Shown piece by piece: positions 26,341-34,350 of a DNA stretch of 64,000 nt. The translations under genes were made by a program, and so were the position numbers. The notes under the pieces are model-generated. The model was not told where the DNA came from. It saw only the letters and a list, made by a program, of their open reading frames with translations, and did not search any database. Source of the DNA: Streptomyces collinus (GTDB lineage Bacteria > Actinomycetota > Actinomycetes > Streptomycetales > Streptomycetaceae). Within the stretch, counting starts at the first letter, position 1. Each line of letters starts with the position of its first letter. The stretch is taken from contig NZ_CP133771.1 in assembly GCF_031348265.1 (NCBI RefSeq), forward strand, positions 62,001 through 126,000. The letters run 5' to 3'.

Positions 26341-28368
26341 TCACGTGCCGGCGGGCTCGTTCTTGATGTAGCGGGCCGGATTGAGTCCCTGGGCCAGTTG
26401 GTGCTGGTACCAGGGCATGCTCTGGACGCCCTCTTCCTTGGAGAAGCCCGGGTTGACCCCGAGGCGGATGAAGCCCTTCATGCCCTGCTGGTCGGGTCCG
26501 CTGGGGACGATGTCGAGGGCGGTGGGAGTGCGGGCGGGGTACAGGACGCAGTCGGACAGGACGGCGAGGGGGTAGCGGCCGGTCTGTTCAGCCAGGTTGC
26601 GCATTTTGCTGTGCAGGGTGACGCGGGCCTTGGCGACGACGGCGGCGCGGATGTCCGGGCGCCAGGTCAGTTTGTCCAGGGCGGGCCAGCGCGTGTAGGG
26701 GCCGGTGAGTTCGCGGGGGCCTTCGCGGAGTTTTCCGAGGCCTCCCTTGGCGGTGGCTTTGATGGCGGCGAGCAGGGCGAGCTGGGCGGGGTCGGCCGTG
26801 GAGAGCTTGCGCATGGCGGTCAGGTAGTCGGCCTGGGGGATTTTTTCGTGCACGCCCAGGTCAGCCATGGTGTCGATGTAGGCGTTCCTCAGCCGCTTGT
26901 ACCACGGGTCGAGGTAGCGGCCTGGTTCGTCGCGCAGGTAGGCCTCGATCGGGCGGACGTCCATTCCGAGGGTCTGGGCGTATTCGAGGGTGGGGGTGGT
27001 GTACCAGGCGGGTCCGGTCGGGGCCTGGCCGGTGGCGGTGAAGGGTGAGGGCAGGCGGGGGTCCAGGTCGGCTTGTGACAGGTCGCAGTACCAGCAGCCC
27101 GGGATCTTCTTGTCGAAGGTGGGGGCGAGGGCATGGCGGGGCGGGGCGTTGAGACCGACGATGAGGCTGGATGCTGCGCTGAGGAAGGCGAGGTTGGTGT
27201 CGAGCCCGACGACATGCAGGTATTGGGATGTTTCCTGCTGGTCGGGCTGGCGGCTCCAGTCCCAGGCTTCTTCCTGCATGGCTTGCTCGGGCGGGCGGCC
27301 TTCGGCAAGAGGGTGAGCATCGGGGGCTTCCGGGGGCGCGGGGTCCAGCGCCTGGCGTAGTGCGCCGGGATTGGGGCCGGAAACCCATGTGCCGCTGGAA
27401 GGGTCACGGACGGGTTTGGTCGGCGGCCTCAGGGCGGTCATCAGTTCCTGGCCGCATACGGCTGTGGAGCCGCGGGGGGTCAGCAGGCGTTCGGTGTAGA
27501 GGCCCAGCAGGTGCGCGAGGTCGGCTGGCGAGAGTGTGGGAAGGTGCCAGCCGTCCTGGGACAGGGCTCCCCAGGCCATCACGGCCAGCTGTACGGAGGC
27601 TCGCTTCTTGTTGGCGACGGGCTGGTAGATACGGGGCCAGGGGCCGAAGCCTCGGCGGGTGAGCTGGAAGCCTGCCGGGCGTAGCCGGTCTAGGGCCGGG
27701 TGGGTTTCGGGTAGGCGCAGCGTGACGCGGTCGTCGAGTTCGGCAGGCAGGTGTAGTGCAGTGCTGGCTGCGGGGGTCAGGACAAGGAGCGGGTCTCCGG
27801 CCTGGTCGAACGGGGAGAGCGCTTCCCGGCTCAGGCCGCTGTCCAGGGTCCACTGCAGAAGGCCGGTAAGGTCACTGGCGTCCAGCGGGAGCTGGGTTTT
27901 GTTGGTGAAGTGTGCGACGAAGGTGTCCGTGTAGGCGATGACGGCCAGTGGCCCGGTGGGGGTGACGAGCCGCTGGCTGGGAACAGGCCTGCGCGGTGGC
28001 GGTGGCACCTGGTCGGCGGTGGGAAAGAGCGTGGGCTGCTCGGTCCGGGCGGCGGGCGCCGTGGGCTCCTGACGGGCGGGGATCTTGGTCTGCGGTGGCT
28101 GCTCCAGGGTCTTGAGACCGTCCAGCAGGCGGGCGTAGGCGGCGCGGCGCGGCATGCACGGCTCACGGGTTCCGGCTTCCCATGCTGCGATGTCCCCGGC
28201 CCGGCAGGAAAGGGCGTCTGCCACTTGTTCGGCGGACAGGCCTGCGGCGGTGCGCAGGCGCGTCCGTTCGCGGGGCGGGGGCAGGGGGATCCGCTGCGCG
28301 GAGAGGTCGGCGAGGAGCCCGTCCACCCGTGCGCACAGTTCGCTCTCGTCGGGATGTTCTTCTCGCAC
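26341..28368 (-). CDS. tap: Telomere-associated protein Tap homologue
   Basis: About 675 residues from GTG 28368; a GTG at 28416 would add 16. Domains in order: an N-terminal Xre-like HTH (TRLRTAAGLSAEQVADALSC), a Pro-rich linker, then the long Tap body with its characteristic phrases LTRRGFGPWPRIYQP, ELMTALRPPT, VGLDTNLAFLSAASSLIVGL, TWRPDIRAAVVAKARV, AVLSDCVLYPA and a C-terminal LNPARYIK. Tap binds folded 3' telomere overhangs and recruits Tpg in linear Streptomyces replicons. In those replicons tap and tpg are usually one operon. Here a tniQ-family gene on the other strand separates them. Upstream, divergent, lies tnsA. Confidence 0.88.
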   Translation of the reverse strand: MREEHPDESELCARVDGLLADLSAQRIPLPPPRERTRLRTAAGLSAEQVADALSCRAGDIAAWEAGTREPCMPRRAAYARLLDGLKTLEQPPQTKIPARQEPTAPAARTEQPTLFPTADQVPPPPRRPVPSQRLVTPTGPLAVIAYTDTFVAHFTNKTQLPLDASDLTGLLQWTLDSGLSREALSPFDQAGDPLLVLTPAASTALHLPAELDDRVTLRLPETHPALDRLRPAGFQLTRRGFGPWPRIYQPVANKKRASVQLAVMAWGALSQDGWHLPTLSPADLAHLLGLYTERLLTPRGSTAVCGQELMTALRPPTKPVRDPSSGTWVSGPNPGALRQALDPAPPEAPDAHPLAEGRPPEQAMQEEAWDWSRQPDQQETSQYLHVVGLDTNLAFLSAASSLIVGLNAPPRHALAPTFDKKIPGCWYCDLSQADLDPRLPSPFTATGQAPTGPAWYTTPTLEYAQTLGMDVRPIEAYLRDEPGRYLDPWYKRLRNAYIDTMADLGVHEKIPQADYLTAMRKLSTADPAQLALLAAIKATAKGGLGKLREGPRELTGPYTRWPALDKLTWRPDIRAAVVAKARVTLHSKMRNLAEQTGRYPLAVLSDCVLYPARTPTALDIVPSGPDQQGMKGFIRLGVNPGFSKEEGVQSMPWYQHQLAQGLNPARYIKNEPAGT

Positions 28369-28619
28369 GCACCGAATGTGACAGGAGTGCGGGGGCCGCC
28401 GTCGTAATCCGGTCACGGTGGATCATGCTGGACAGGAGCAGTGTGGGGGGCTGCGGCGTGCCAGAGGCTCTGTGTGATCGTGCAGGGCAGCGGCCCGGGC
28501 AGGGGGGCTGGCAGCCCGTCATGGGCCTCGGGGCGCACCGCTGAGGCGTTCTGCGGCCGGTGAGGATGACGGGTTTTTGATCCTGCGGCGTTCACCCGGC
28601 CCTAGAGTCAACTCGATCC

Positions 28620-29432
28620 ATGGGGTGGGCAGTTGACCAGCACTGGGGTGCACGGAAAGGGGCCAGGGCCACGGTGACTGCAGCGTTGGAGGTCGTCCAC
28701 CGCGTTGAGGACGGCAGCAGGAGCATTACGGTCCCCGTCGCCTGTGCGGGCTCTGTTCCGCTCACCCGCCGGGGCGAGGTGTGGCGTCCTGCCCGGCATC
28801 CTTCTCAGCGCAGCATTGCTACCTGGTGGTGGGCCGCCACGACCGGCAAGCATGTGGGCTGCCGGTCCATGAACGTGCTGGCGGTGGCCATGCTGCTGGA
28901 TTTCAACCCGTCGGTGACGGAGTTCACCGCATGGTCCGCGAAGATCAAGTGGCGTGCGCGGGGCCGGGAGCGCAGCGTCGTGCCGGACTTCTTCGTGCGC
29001 ACGGACCAGGGGGCGACGCTGGTCGTTGCCTGCCCTCCGGCGAGCGGGCCGAGTCCGCGGTGGCAGCGTCAGCAGCAGGTACTGCGCCAGGCTTGTCAGG
29101 AGGCGGGCTGGGAGCTGGGGATGCCGCGGATTCCGGGACCTATGGCGCTGGCGAATCTGCGGTGGGTGTCGCGTTACCGGCACCCGCGGTGCGGCGACCG
29201 GGAGGTCGAGCAGGCTCTGAAGGCCGCGTTCCGGACTCCCTGCGGGCTGGAGGAGGGGGTACGGGCGACGGGGCTGCCGCGGCTGTCGACGCTGCCGCGC
29301 CTGTATCACCTGCTGTGGCGGCAGGAGCTGGGCATGGAGTGGAACAAGGCCATGGGCCCGAGCAGTGTGATCAGATTGTCGGGCCGGATGCCGTCGGCGA
29401 TGGGGCAGCCCCTTGAGGGGGAGACAGCGTGA
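28620..29432 (+). CDS. tnsA: TnsA-like transposase endonuclease subunit, active site degraded
   Basis: A 270-residue protein from ATG 28620 (a GTG at 28674 is possible). It matches actinobacterial TnsA-like subunits: RHPSQRSIATWWWAATTGKH, LLDFNPSVTEFTAWSAKIKW, VPDFFVRTDQG, then NLRWVSRYRHPR. Tn7 TnsA cleaves the 5' transposon ends using Glu, Asp and Lys. Here only the Asp is clear (Asp123 in PDF). The Glu-bearing segment after TGKHV reads CRSMNVLAV (81-89) without an acidic residue, and the usual V-(D/E)/Q-x-K/R strand reads VVACPP (135-140). The protein is therefore probably catalytically inactive, though it may still bridge TnsB and TnsC. Its stop overlaps the tnsB start. Confidence 0.8.
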   Translation: MGWAVDQHWGARKGARATVTAALEVVHRVEDGSRSITVPVACAGSVPLTRRGEVWRPARHPSQRSIATWWWAATTGKHVGCRSMNVLAVAMLLDFNPSVTEFTAWSAKIKWRARGRERSVVPDFFVRTDQGATLVVACPPASGPSPRWQRQQQVLRQACQEAGWELGMPRIPGPMALANLRWVSRYRHPRCGDREVEQALKAAFRTPCGLEEGVRATGLPRLSTLPRLYHLLWRQELGMEWNKAMGPSSVIRLSGRMPSAMGQPLEGETA

Positions 29433-31801
29433 GCGTGGTGCCGGAGAGCCGGCCCCCGGCCGCCGGCCTGGCGCCGCGCGGCATTCTGGCGTCCGGCGAC
29501 CAGGTGCGCTGGCTGGGCAGCCACTATGGCGTCTCGGCCCTGTCGGGTACGACGGTGCATCTGGAGCCTGCCCCGGGTGGGACGGCGCCTGCGGTGTCGG
29601 TGCCGATTCAGTTCCTGGCCGCGGCCGAGGACTTCGCCGTGCTCGACCGGTCGGGCCGGCCGGTGTCGGCGGAGCCGCTGCCGAACTGGTCCATGCTGGA
29701 GGGGGTCAGCGCCGAGTGCGCCCATGAAGCACGGATGTGGCGGCGGCACGTCATCGAGGTCGACACCGGTCTGCTGCCGGAGGTCCCCGAGGGCAGCAGA
29801 CCGCGGGAAGGTTATGACCCGGAGCTGTTCACTCTGGTCGAGCGCTATGAACGCAAGGCCGCCGAGCTGCGTGCCGTGCTGGGGTGGAACGTGTCGTGGA
29901 AGACGGTCCAGCGCAAGCGGCTGGCCTTTCTTCGCGAGGACATCTGGGGGCTCATCGATAAGCGGCGTACCCGCCAGACAACGGTGAACGGGCGCACCGA
30001 TGCTCGGGTGGTGGACCTGCTGCTGGCGCTGCAGGAACGTCAGGCGAAAGAAGAAGCCGCCACCGACGCCCGCACGCTGTTCAAGAACCTGCGGCGCGCG
30101 GCACGGGCCAGGCTGGGCCCCGGCGTGAAGGTGCCGGCCGAGCCCACGCTGTACGCGCTGTTGAAGCGGCTGGGGATCGACGCGCTGCAGCTGCGGGATC
30201 CCACCCGGCGCCGCAAGGACCGTCTCAACCGCCCGGCCCCGCCGTTTGCTGTGACCACCGCCACCGCGCCGGGCGAGCTCGTGCAGATCGACTCCACCGC
30301 GCTGGATGTCAAAGTGCTGGGCGATGACGGACAGCCCACCCAGGTGGAACTCACGGCGGCCATCGACGTTTTCACGCGCAGCATCATCGCCGTCGTGCTG
30401 CGGCCCAAGACTGCTGGCCGGCGCAAGACCCGGCAGCAGACGAGGGCGCTGCTGAGCACCGGCACCAGCAAGGGGCGGGCCACCAAGGCAGTGGACGCCT
30501 CGCTGCTGCTGGCGCTGTGCATGGTGCCGGCCCCGATGCGGCCCGGCTTCGACGCGGCCGCGTCCGCGGCCCGTTCGGATCTGCCGTACGAGGAACTGCT
30601 GGAAGTCGACGCGCGGATGGAGCACGCCGCGGCCCGGCCGGTCGTCATTCCGGAGACGATCGTGATCGACCACGGCACGGTCTTCACCGGGCAGACCTTC
30701 TTCGACGCCTGCTCCTACCTCGGGATCTCTGTGCGTCCGGCGCGCAAGCGCACCCCGACCGACAAGGCGATCGTCGAGCGGACCTTCGAGTCGATCAAGT
30801 CGCTGTTCAGCCAGCACGTCAACTCCTACACCGGGCGGGACTTCAGCCGCCGCGGGAAAGAGATCGATCCGGACCGGCTGTGGACGCTGCAGGAGCTGGA
30901 CGATCTGCTGCAGGAGTGGATCGCGGTCGGCTGGCAGGCACGGCCGCATGAGGAGCTGCGCAGCCCCTACGAGCCGAACCTGCCGCCGCTGACTCCGAAC
31001 CAGATGTACGCCGCGGGCGTGCAGGCGGCTGGCTACCTGCCGATCCCGCTGGGCTTTGCGGACTACCTCCAGCTGCTGCCCACCGCCTGGGTCGGGGTGC
31101 GCGATGACGGCATCCGGTTCAAGAACCGCACCTACGACAACTTCAAAGGGGAACTCGAGGAGGTCCGCAACACGCCGTCGGGGCTCAAGGGCAAGAAGCG
31201 TGACGGGTGGGAGCTGCGCTACAACCCCTATACGCCCGAGCAGGTGTGGCTGCGCGACCACCGCTCCGGCGAGTGGATCACTGCCGTCTTCAAGCACCAG
31301 CACCTGATCGGCGCCCCGTGGACACAGCACCTGTGGGACTCGGCCACCGCGGAGTTTGTGGCGCGCGGCGGCCGCCACACGCAGGACGAAGCCATCGCGC
31401 AGGTCCTGGCCGACCTGCTGGAGCGGGCGGGACAGGGTCCGGACGACCCGGGTGTGGTGAGCGTGCCCGACGGCTACGCGCCCGTGCCGGGGCTGGATGG
31501 CGGATGGGCGCCGTCCGGTGACGGCGTCTTCGACCCGTTCGCCGACGCGGAGGCGCTGGACCTGGACGCGCTGGGACCCTTGACGGTGCTGGAGCTGGAC
31601 GAGCCGAGCCTGTACTCCCCCGCGGAAGAAGAGATCGCGCCCGGGCCCGCCCACGGACCGGACGCTCCGGGCGGCGCGGACACCGAAGTGTCCTCGCTCC
31701 TGGCGGATCTGGGTGACCTGGACGACAGCCTCGACAGCGCCGCGCGTCACCTGCTGGACCTGCCCGCCGAAACCAACCCCCCGCAGGAGGACAGGCCATG
31801 A
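29429..31801 (+). CDS. tnsB: TnsB-like DDE transposase
   Basis: A 790-residue protein from GTG 29429, overlapping the tnsA stop by GTGA and preceded by GGGGGAG. It has N-terminal DNA-binding helices, then an rve/DDE core: Asp288 in VQIDSTALD, Asp414 in VIDHGTVF and Glu450 in AIVERTFES, giving the DD(35)E spacing. A Mu/TnsB-type C-terminal beta domain follows (IRFKNRTYDNFKGELEE, GWELRYNPYTPEQVWL). The acidic C-terminal tail (about 640-790) probably contacts TnsC. It joins 3' transposon ends to target DNA. All catalytic residues are present, so it should be active. The tnsC start overlaps its stop. Confidence 0.92.
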   Translation: MSVVPESRPPAAGLAPRGILASGDQVRWLGSHYGVSALSGTTVHLEPAPGGTAPAVSVPIQFLAAAEDFAVLDRSGRPVSAEPLPNWSMLEGVSAECAHEARMWRRHVIEVDTGLLPEVPEGSRPREGYDPELFTLVERYERKAAELRAVLGWNVSWKTVQRKRLAFLREDIWGLIDKRRTRQTTVNGRTDARVVDLLLALQERQAKEEAATDARTLFKNLRRAARARLGPGVKVPAEPTLYALLKRLGIDALQLRDPTRRRKDRLNRPAPPFAVTTATAPGELVQIDSTALDVKVLGDDGQPTQVELTAAIDVFTRSIIAVVLRPKTAGRRKTRQQTRALLSTGTSKGRATKAVDASLLLALCMVPAPMRPGFDAAASAARSDLPYEELLEVDARMEHAAARPVVIPETIVIDHGTVFTGQTFFDACSYLGISVRPARKRTPTDKAIVERTFESIKSLFSQHVNSYTGRDFSRRGKEIDPDRLWTLQELDDLLQEWIAVGWQARPHEELRSPYEPNLPPLTPNQMYAAGVQAAGYLPIPLGFADYLQLLPTAWVGVRDDGIRFKNRTYDNFKGELEEVRNTPSGLKGKKRDGWELRYNPYTPEQVWLRDHRSGEWITAVFKHQHLIGAPWTQHLWDSATAEFVARGGRHTQDEAIAQVLADLLERAGQGPDDPGVVSVPDGYAPVPGLDGGWAPSGDGVFDPFADAEALDLDALGPLTVLELDEPSLYSPAEEEIAPGPAHGPDAPGGADTEVSSLLADLGDLDDSLDSAARHLLDLPAETNPPQEDRP

Positions 31802-32862
31802 CGCAGCCACCGGTCATCGAGGAGATCGAAGACGACGACATCCGTCTGCTCATCGACTCGCCCGCCCCCACGCCGGTGTTCACCGCGCCCCGGCCGGTAT
31901 GGCTGAACACCCTGAGCAACTGGCGCACCTTCGCCACCCTGGACCGCACCCGGCCCGACCTGGCCGACAGCCCGCCGCCCGGCACGGAAGTCGCCGACAA
32001 CGACCTGCGGCTGCGCTATCACGCCCTGATGCCGACCGTGGTCACCCCCGCCATCGGCCGGGCCCTGGTCGTCGTCCACGAGCATCTGCTGGCCAACCGG
32101 GAACGCATCCACGGCAAGACCGGCGTCATCATCGAAGGCCCCCGCGGCACCGGCAAGACCGAGATCCTGCAGTACATCGGCCGCCACTACGAGAACAAGA
32201 TCGCCCGCCTGTATGAGCCGGACGAGAGCCGCATCCCGGTGATCGCGCTGCGGGTGCCTCCCCTGGCCCGCGGCGGACGGCGGAACTGGCCGGCCGCCTT
32301 CGCCTCCTTCCTCGGCCTCAAGCACGACGGCGGCAGCGACCCCACCCGCTCCATCTGCCATGTGATGCGCAACAGCTCCACCTTGCTGGTCCTCATCGAC
32401 GGCATCGAGCAGCTGCGGGCCGGCGCGGACGCCGAGGAGTCGTTCGCCTACCTGGAAGAGATCAGTGAAAGCACCGGCGCCACCTTCCTCTTCGCCGGAC
32501 GGGCCGCCCGTTCCATCGTCGACCCCCTGACCCGGGACCGGGAAACCGCCCTGGCCGACAACGAGGAGATCTGGGGCGACTACGCCACCCTGCGCACCAG
32601 CCGGATCGGCTACGACACGGACGGCCACAAACTGTTCACGAAGATCGTCCGCAAGTTCGACAAGAACCTGTGCCTGCACCACCACCAGCCGGACGACCTG
32701 ACCAACCTGCACGAATACCTGCACCGCCGCACCAAGGGCTACCTGCGGGCCCTGTCCCAGCTCGTCAGCCAGGGCGCCCAGAAAGCGATCTGGAACAAGC
32801 AGGAGCGCATCACCGAGGAGCTGCTGGAATCCCTGGCCATCGGCCGCAGCCGCACCATCTGA
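31798..32862 (+). CDS. tnsC: TnsC/TniB-like AAA+ ATPase
   Basis: A 354-residue protein from ATG 31798; the ATGA overlap with the tnsB stop implies coupled translation. Walker A is EGPRGTGKT (113-121) and Walker B LLVLIDGIE (196-204), with a later Arg-rich AAA+ portion (FLFAGRAARSIVDPLTRDRE). It forms ATP-dependent oligomers on target DNA and links TniQ-family target selectors to TnsB. The length matches TniB/TnsC-type ATPases. It is the last gene of the tnsABC operon; no transposition gene follows. Confidence 0.88.
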   Translation: MTQPPVIEEIEDDDIRLLIDSPAPTPVFTAPRPVWLNTLSNWRTFATLDRTRPDLADSPPPGTEVADNDLRLRYHALMPTVVTPAIGRALVVVHEHLLANRERIHGKTGVIIEGPRGTGKTEILQYIGRHYENKIARLYEPDESRIPVIALRVPPLARGGRRNWPAAFASFLGLKHDGGSDPTRSICHVMRNSSTLLVLIDGIEQLRAGADAEESFAYLEEISESTGATFLFAGRAARSIVDPLTRDRETALADNEEIWGDYATLRTSRIGYDTDGHKLFTKIVRKFDKNLCLHHHQPDDLTNLHEYLHRRTKGYLRALSQLVSQGAQKAIWNKQERITEELLESLAIGRSRTI

Positions 32863-32924
32863 CACCGCCCACCCTCCCTCGGACAGACAAGCGGCCCAGG
32901 GCATGGACCTAAGGCACCGTTCAC

Positions 32925-33107
32925 CTAGCAGGGGAAGAACCGCCGTGGAGTACGAGTCTTCGGGGGTGAGGTTCCGGCGACCTGCTGATGGGCCGGGTGA
33001 CCGCACAGGACGCAGGGTTGCGTGATGCGGAGGACTCCGTCGGCTGCTGCCGGTGGGCTGGTGTCCATGGGCAACTCGGCCTGCGTGAGTCCGTTCAGGC
33101 CCGTCAT
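32925..33107 (-). CDS. Small CxxC protein, second of a coupled pair
   Basis: A 60-residue frame from ATG 33107 whose start overlaps the stop of the preceding small frame by ATGA. It carries CVLCGHPAHQQVAG and a final Cys, a pattern that could bind zinc. It converges on tnsC. No family recognised; the coupling supports, but does not prove, a real gene. Confidence 0.4.
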   Translation of the reverse strand: MTGLNGLTQAELPMDTSPPAAADGVLRITQPCVLCGHPAHQQVAGTSPPKTRTPRRFFPC

Positions 33108-33259
33108 CCAGGAGGCTGAGGCGCCCCGCGCCGCAGGCCTGCGCGACCTGGTCGGCGGCGAGGTGGAGCTGCTGGCGTATACGGCGCCGCAGGCCGGGGG
33201 GCGGGGAGCGGGATGCGAGCAGTGGCGATGAGTTCGTCGATGGCCTCGAATGCACCCAT
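33104..33259 (-). CDS. Small protein, first of a coupled pair
   Basis: A 51-residue frame from ATG 33259 with AGGA about five bases upstream. The N-terminus MGAFEAIDELIATARIPLP is helical; the rest is Pro/Arg-rich and may be non-native. Its TGA overlaps the ATG of the 32925-33107 frame. Function unknown. Confidence 0.35.
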   Translation of the reverse strand: MGAFEAIDELIATARIPLPAPRPAAPYTPAAPPRRRPGRAGLRRGAPQPPG

Positions 33260-33563
33260 GGCTGTCCTGTTCAGGGAGTTCGTCACAGCGGACGCCAGCC
33301 GGACTGAGCGGCCCTGGCGCCGGTCGTGATCACTTTAAGGGCACAAGCGCCATGCGGGGGAAAGTGAAGTTGAGTGAACTCACCCTGTCTGGCGATCAGT
33401 TGGCGGACCAATGCCTGCAAGCGGGCCTAGGAATCCCCGCAGGCATGGGTGGAGCGCCAGTGCCGAGCCGGGACGTCGTCCATTGCGGGGGTGTGCGGCA
33501 CGGTCGCGGCACGGGTCGTTTTCGGCCGGGTGGTGGTTGCGGGTCTCAGTCGCGGCCTTGCTG

Positions 33564-34057
33564 CTACTGGGTGTGTGCGGGGGCGAGGAGTGCTGCCAGA
33601 GCGGCCAGCTGGTCAGGGGCGAGGTGCCGTCTCTGGACGTCTGCGGTCTTTTCCGGGCGGGAGACCGGGACGGAGATGGTGCGCTCCCCTCAGCCCGGCC
33701 TCGATGAGGGCCTTGTTGACACTGAGGTCGCCGGAGGTGACTTGAGGCAGCAGGTGAGGAGCGTGCTTGCGCAGTTTGCGCAGGCCGGCAGGCGGGTGGT
33801 GGCGGCCGGCCGGGAATCGTGTCTGTTAGACACAGTTGTTGCCGCTGCGTCCCCGGCCGGGAGGGCGGCCCAAGCGCTGGGCCAGGTGCTGGTCGATCAG
33901 GTTGAGCAGGCCGGTGTCGTGGCTGACCAAACGGCGGATGAGGTCTTCGCTGGCGCCGAGTCCTTTGAGAGGCGGGGTGGGGTGAAGGCTCGCACTCCGG
34001 AGAACTTCTGGACGAAAGTCCCGTGCCCGGCCGGGGCGCGGCCCGCATCATGGACAC
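33564..34057 (-). pseudogene. Two adjacent remnants of replication or DNA-binding-type genes
   Basis: On the minus strand, a sense segment ending at TAA 33826-33828 reads GLGASEDLIRRLVSHDTGLL and then LIDQHLAQRLGRPPGRGRSG, like the C-terminus of a DNA-binding or partition protein. A second segment from about 33825 down to TAG 33564-33566 reads LLPQVTSGDLSVNKALIEAG. After a one-base frame change it continues ERTISVPVSRPEKTADVQRR and HLAPDQLAALAALL, a pattern seen at the end of Streptomyces helical DNA-binding proteins. Neither has a start. They suggest that a plasmid- or element-type backbone was eroded here. The rest of 33260-34350 holds nothing else I can support. Confidence 0.4.
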
Positions 34058-34350
34058 TCCCCCGCACGTCTCACGGGCCGATGCTGGCCGTGGCCGGCGG
34101 ACACCAGATCAGCCTGTGGAACGGCACATCTGCGTGGGCCACCCTTGAGGCTTCCGCGCGGTCAACACGCTTGCAGCCGTCGCCTCACCAGGCCGACGCT
34201 CCCTCTCGCCACAGGCGGCGGCACCGGCGTACTGCTCTAGGGTGTGGCCGTCAGGTGCCGTAAGCCGGAAGGGCCTGCAGGAGACCGGCTGCGATGCCTT
34301 CAGCGCCTCACGCGCCGAGACGGAGAACTCCGTGGCAGGATCGGCTTATC

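Larger units (their letters stand above)
24575..32862. mobile_element. Tn7-like transposition module carrying telomere genes (tpg, tniQ, tap, tnsABC)
   Basis: Six genes form a compact block: tpg (minus), tniQ-family (plus), tap (minus), then overlapping tnsA, tnsB and tnsC (plus). TnsABC plus TniQ is the core set of Tn7-like transposons. Tap and Tpg are the proteins that recognise and cap telomeres of linear Streptomyces replicons. The interleaved order, with tniQ between tap and tpg, argues that the set has been inherited together. No clear TnsB-site repeats or terminal TGT/ACA ends were found by eye, so the outer limits given are simply the first and last genes. It may be bounded on one side by a telomere in other genomes. 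Confidence 0.7.

Noticed and set aside
24575..26344. One continuous 589-codon minus-strand frame taken as a single protein
   Set aside because: Only the C-terminal 213 codons match Tpg. The upstream part is His/Pro/Arg-rich antisense of the TniQ-family gene, with no ribosome site at its start.
29306..31810. An 834-codon open frame antisense to tnsB
   Set aside because: It mirrors the codon bias of the DDE transposase gene and has no motif. The plus-strand gene has a full catalytic triad and coupled neighbours.
33250..34263. A 337-codon plus-strand frame downstream of tnsC
   Set aside because: The protein is Gly/Arg/Cys-rich without domains, and the minus strand in the same region has recognisable sense fragments.
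4200..34300. Search by eye for terminal repeats bounding the Tn7-like block
   Set aside because: No pair of TGT...ACA ends or repeated 20-22-base TnsB-type sites could be matched with confidence between the 24 kb and 33-34 kb flanks, so no ends were annotated.
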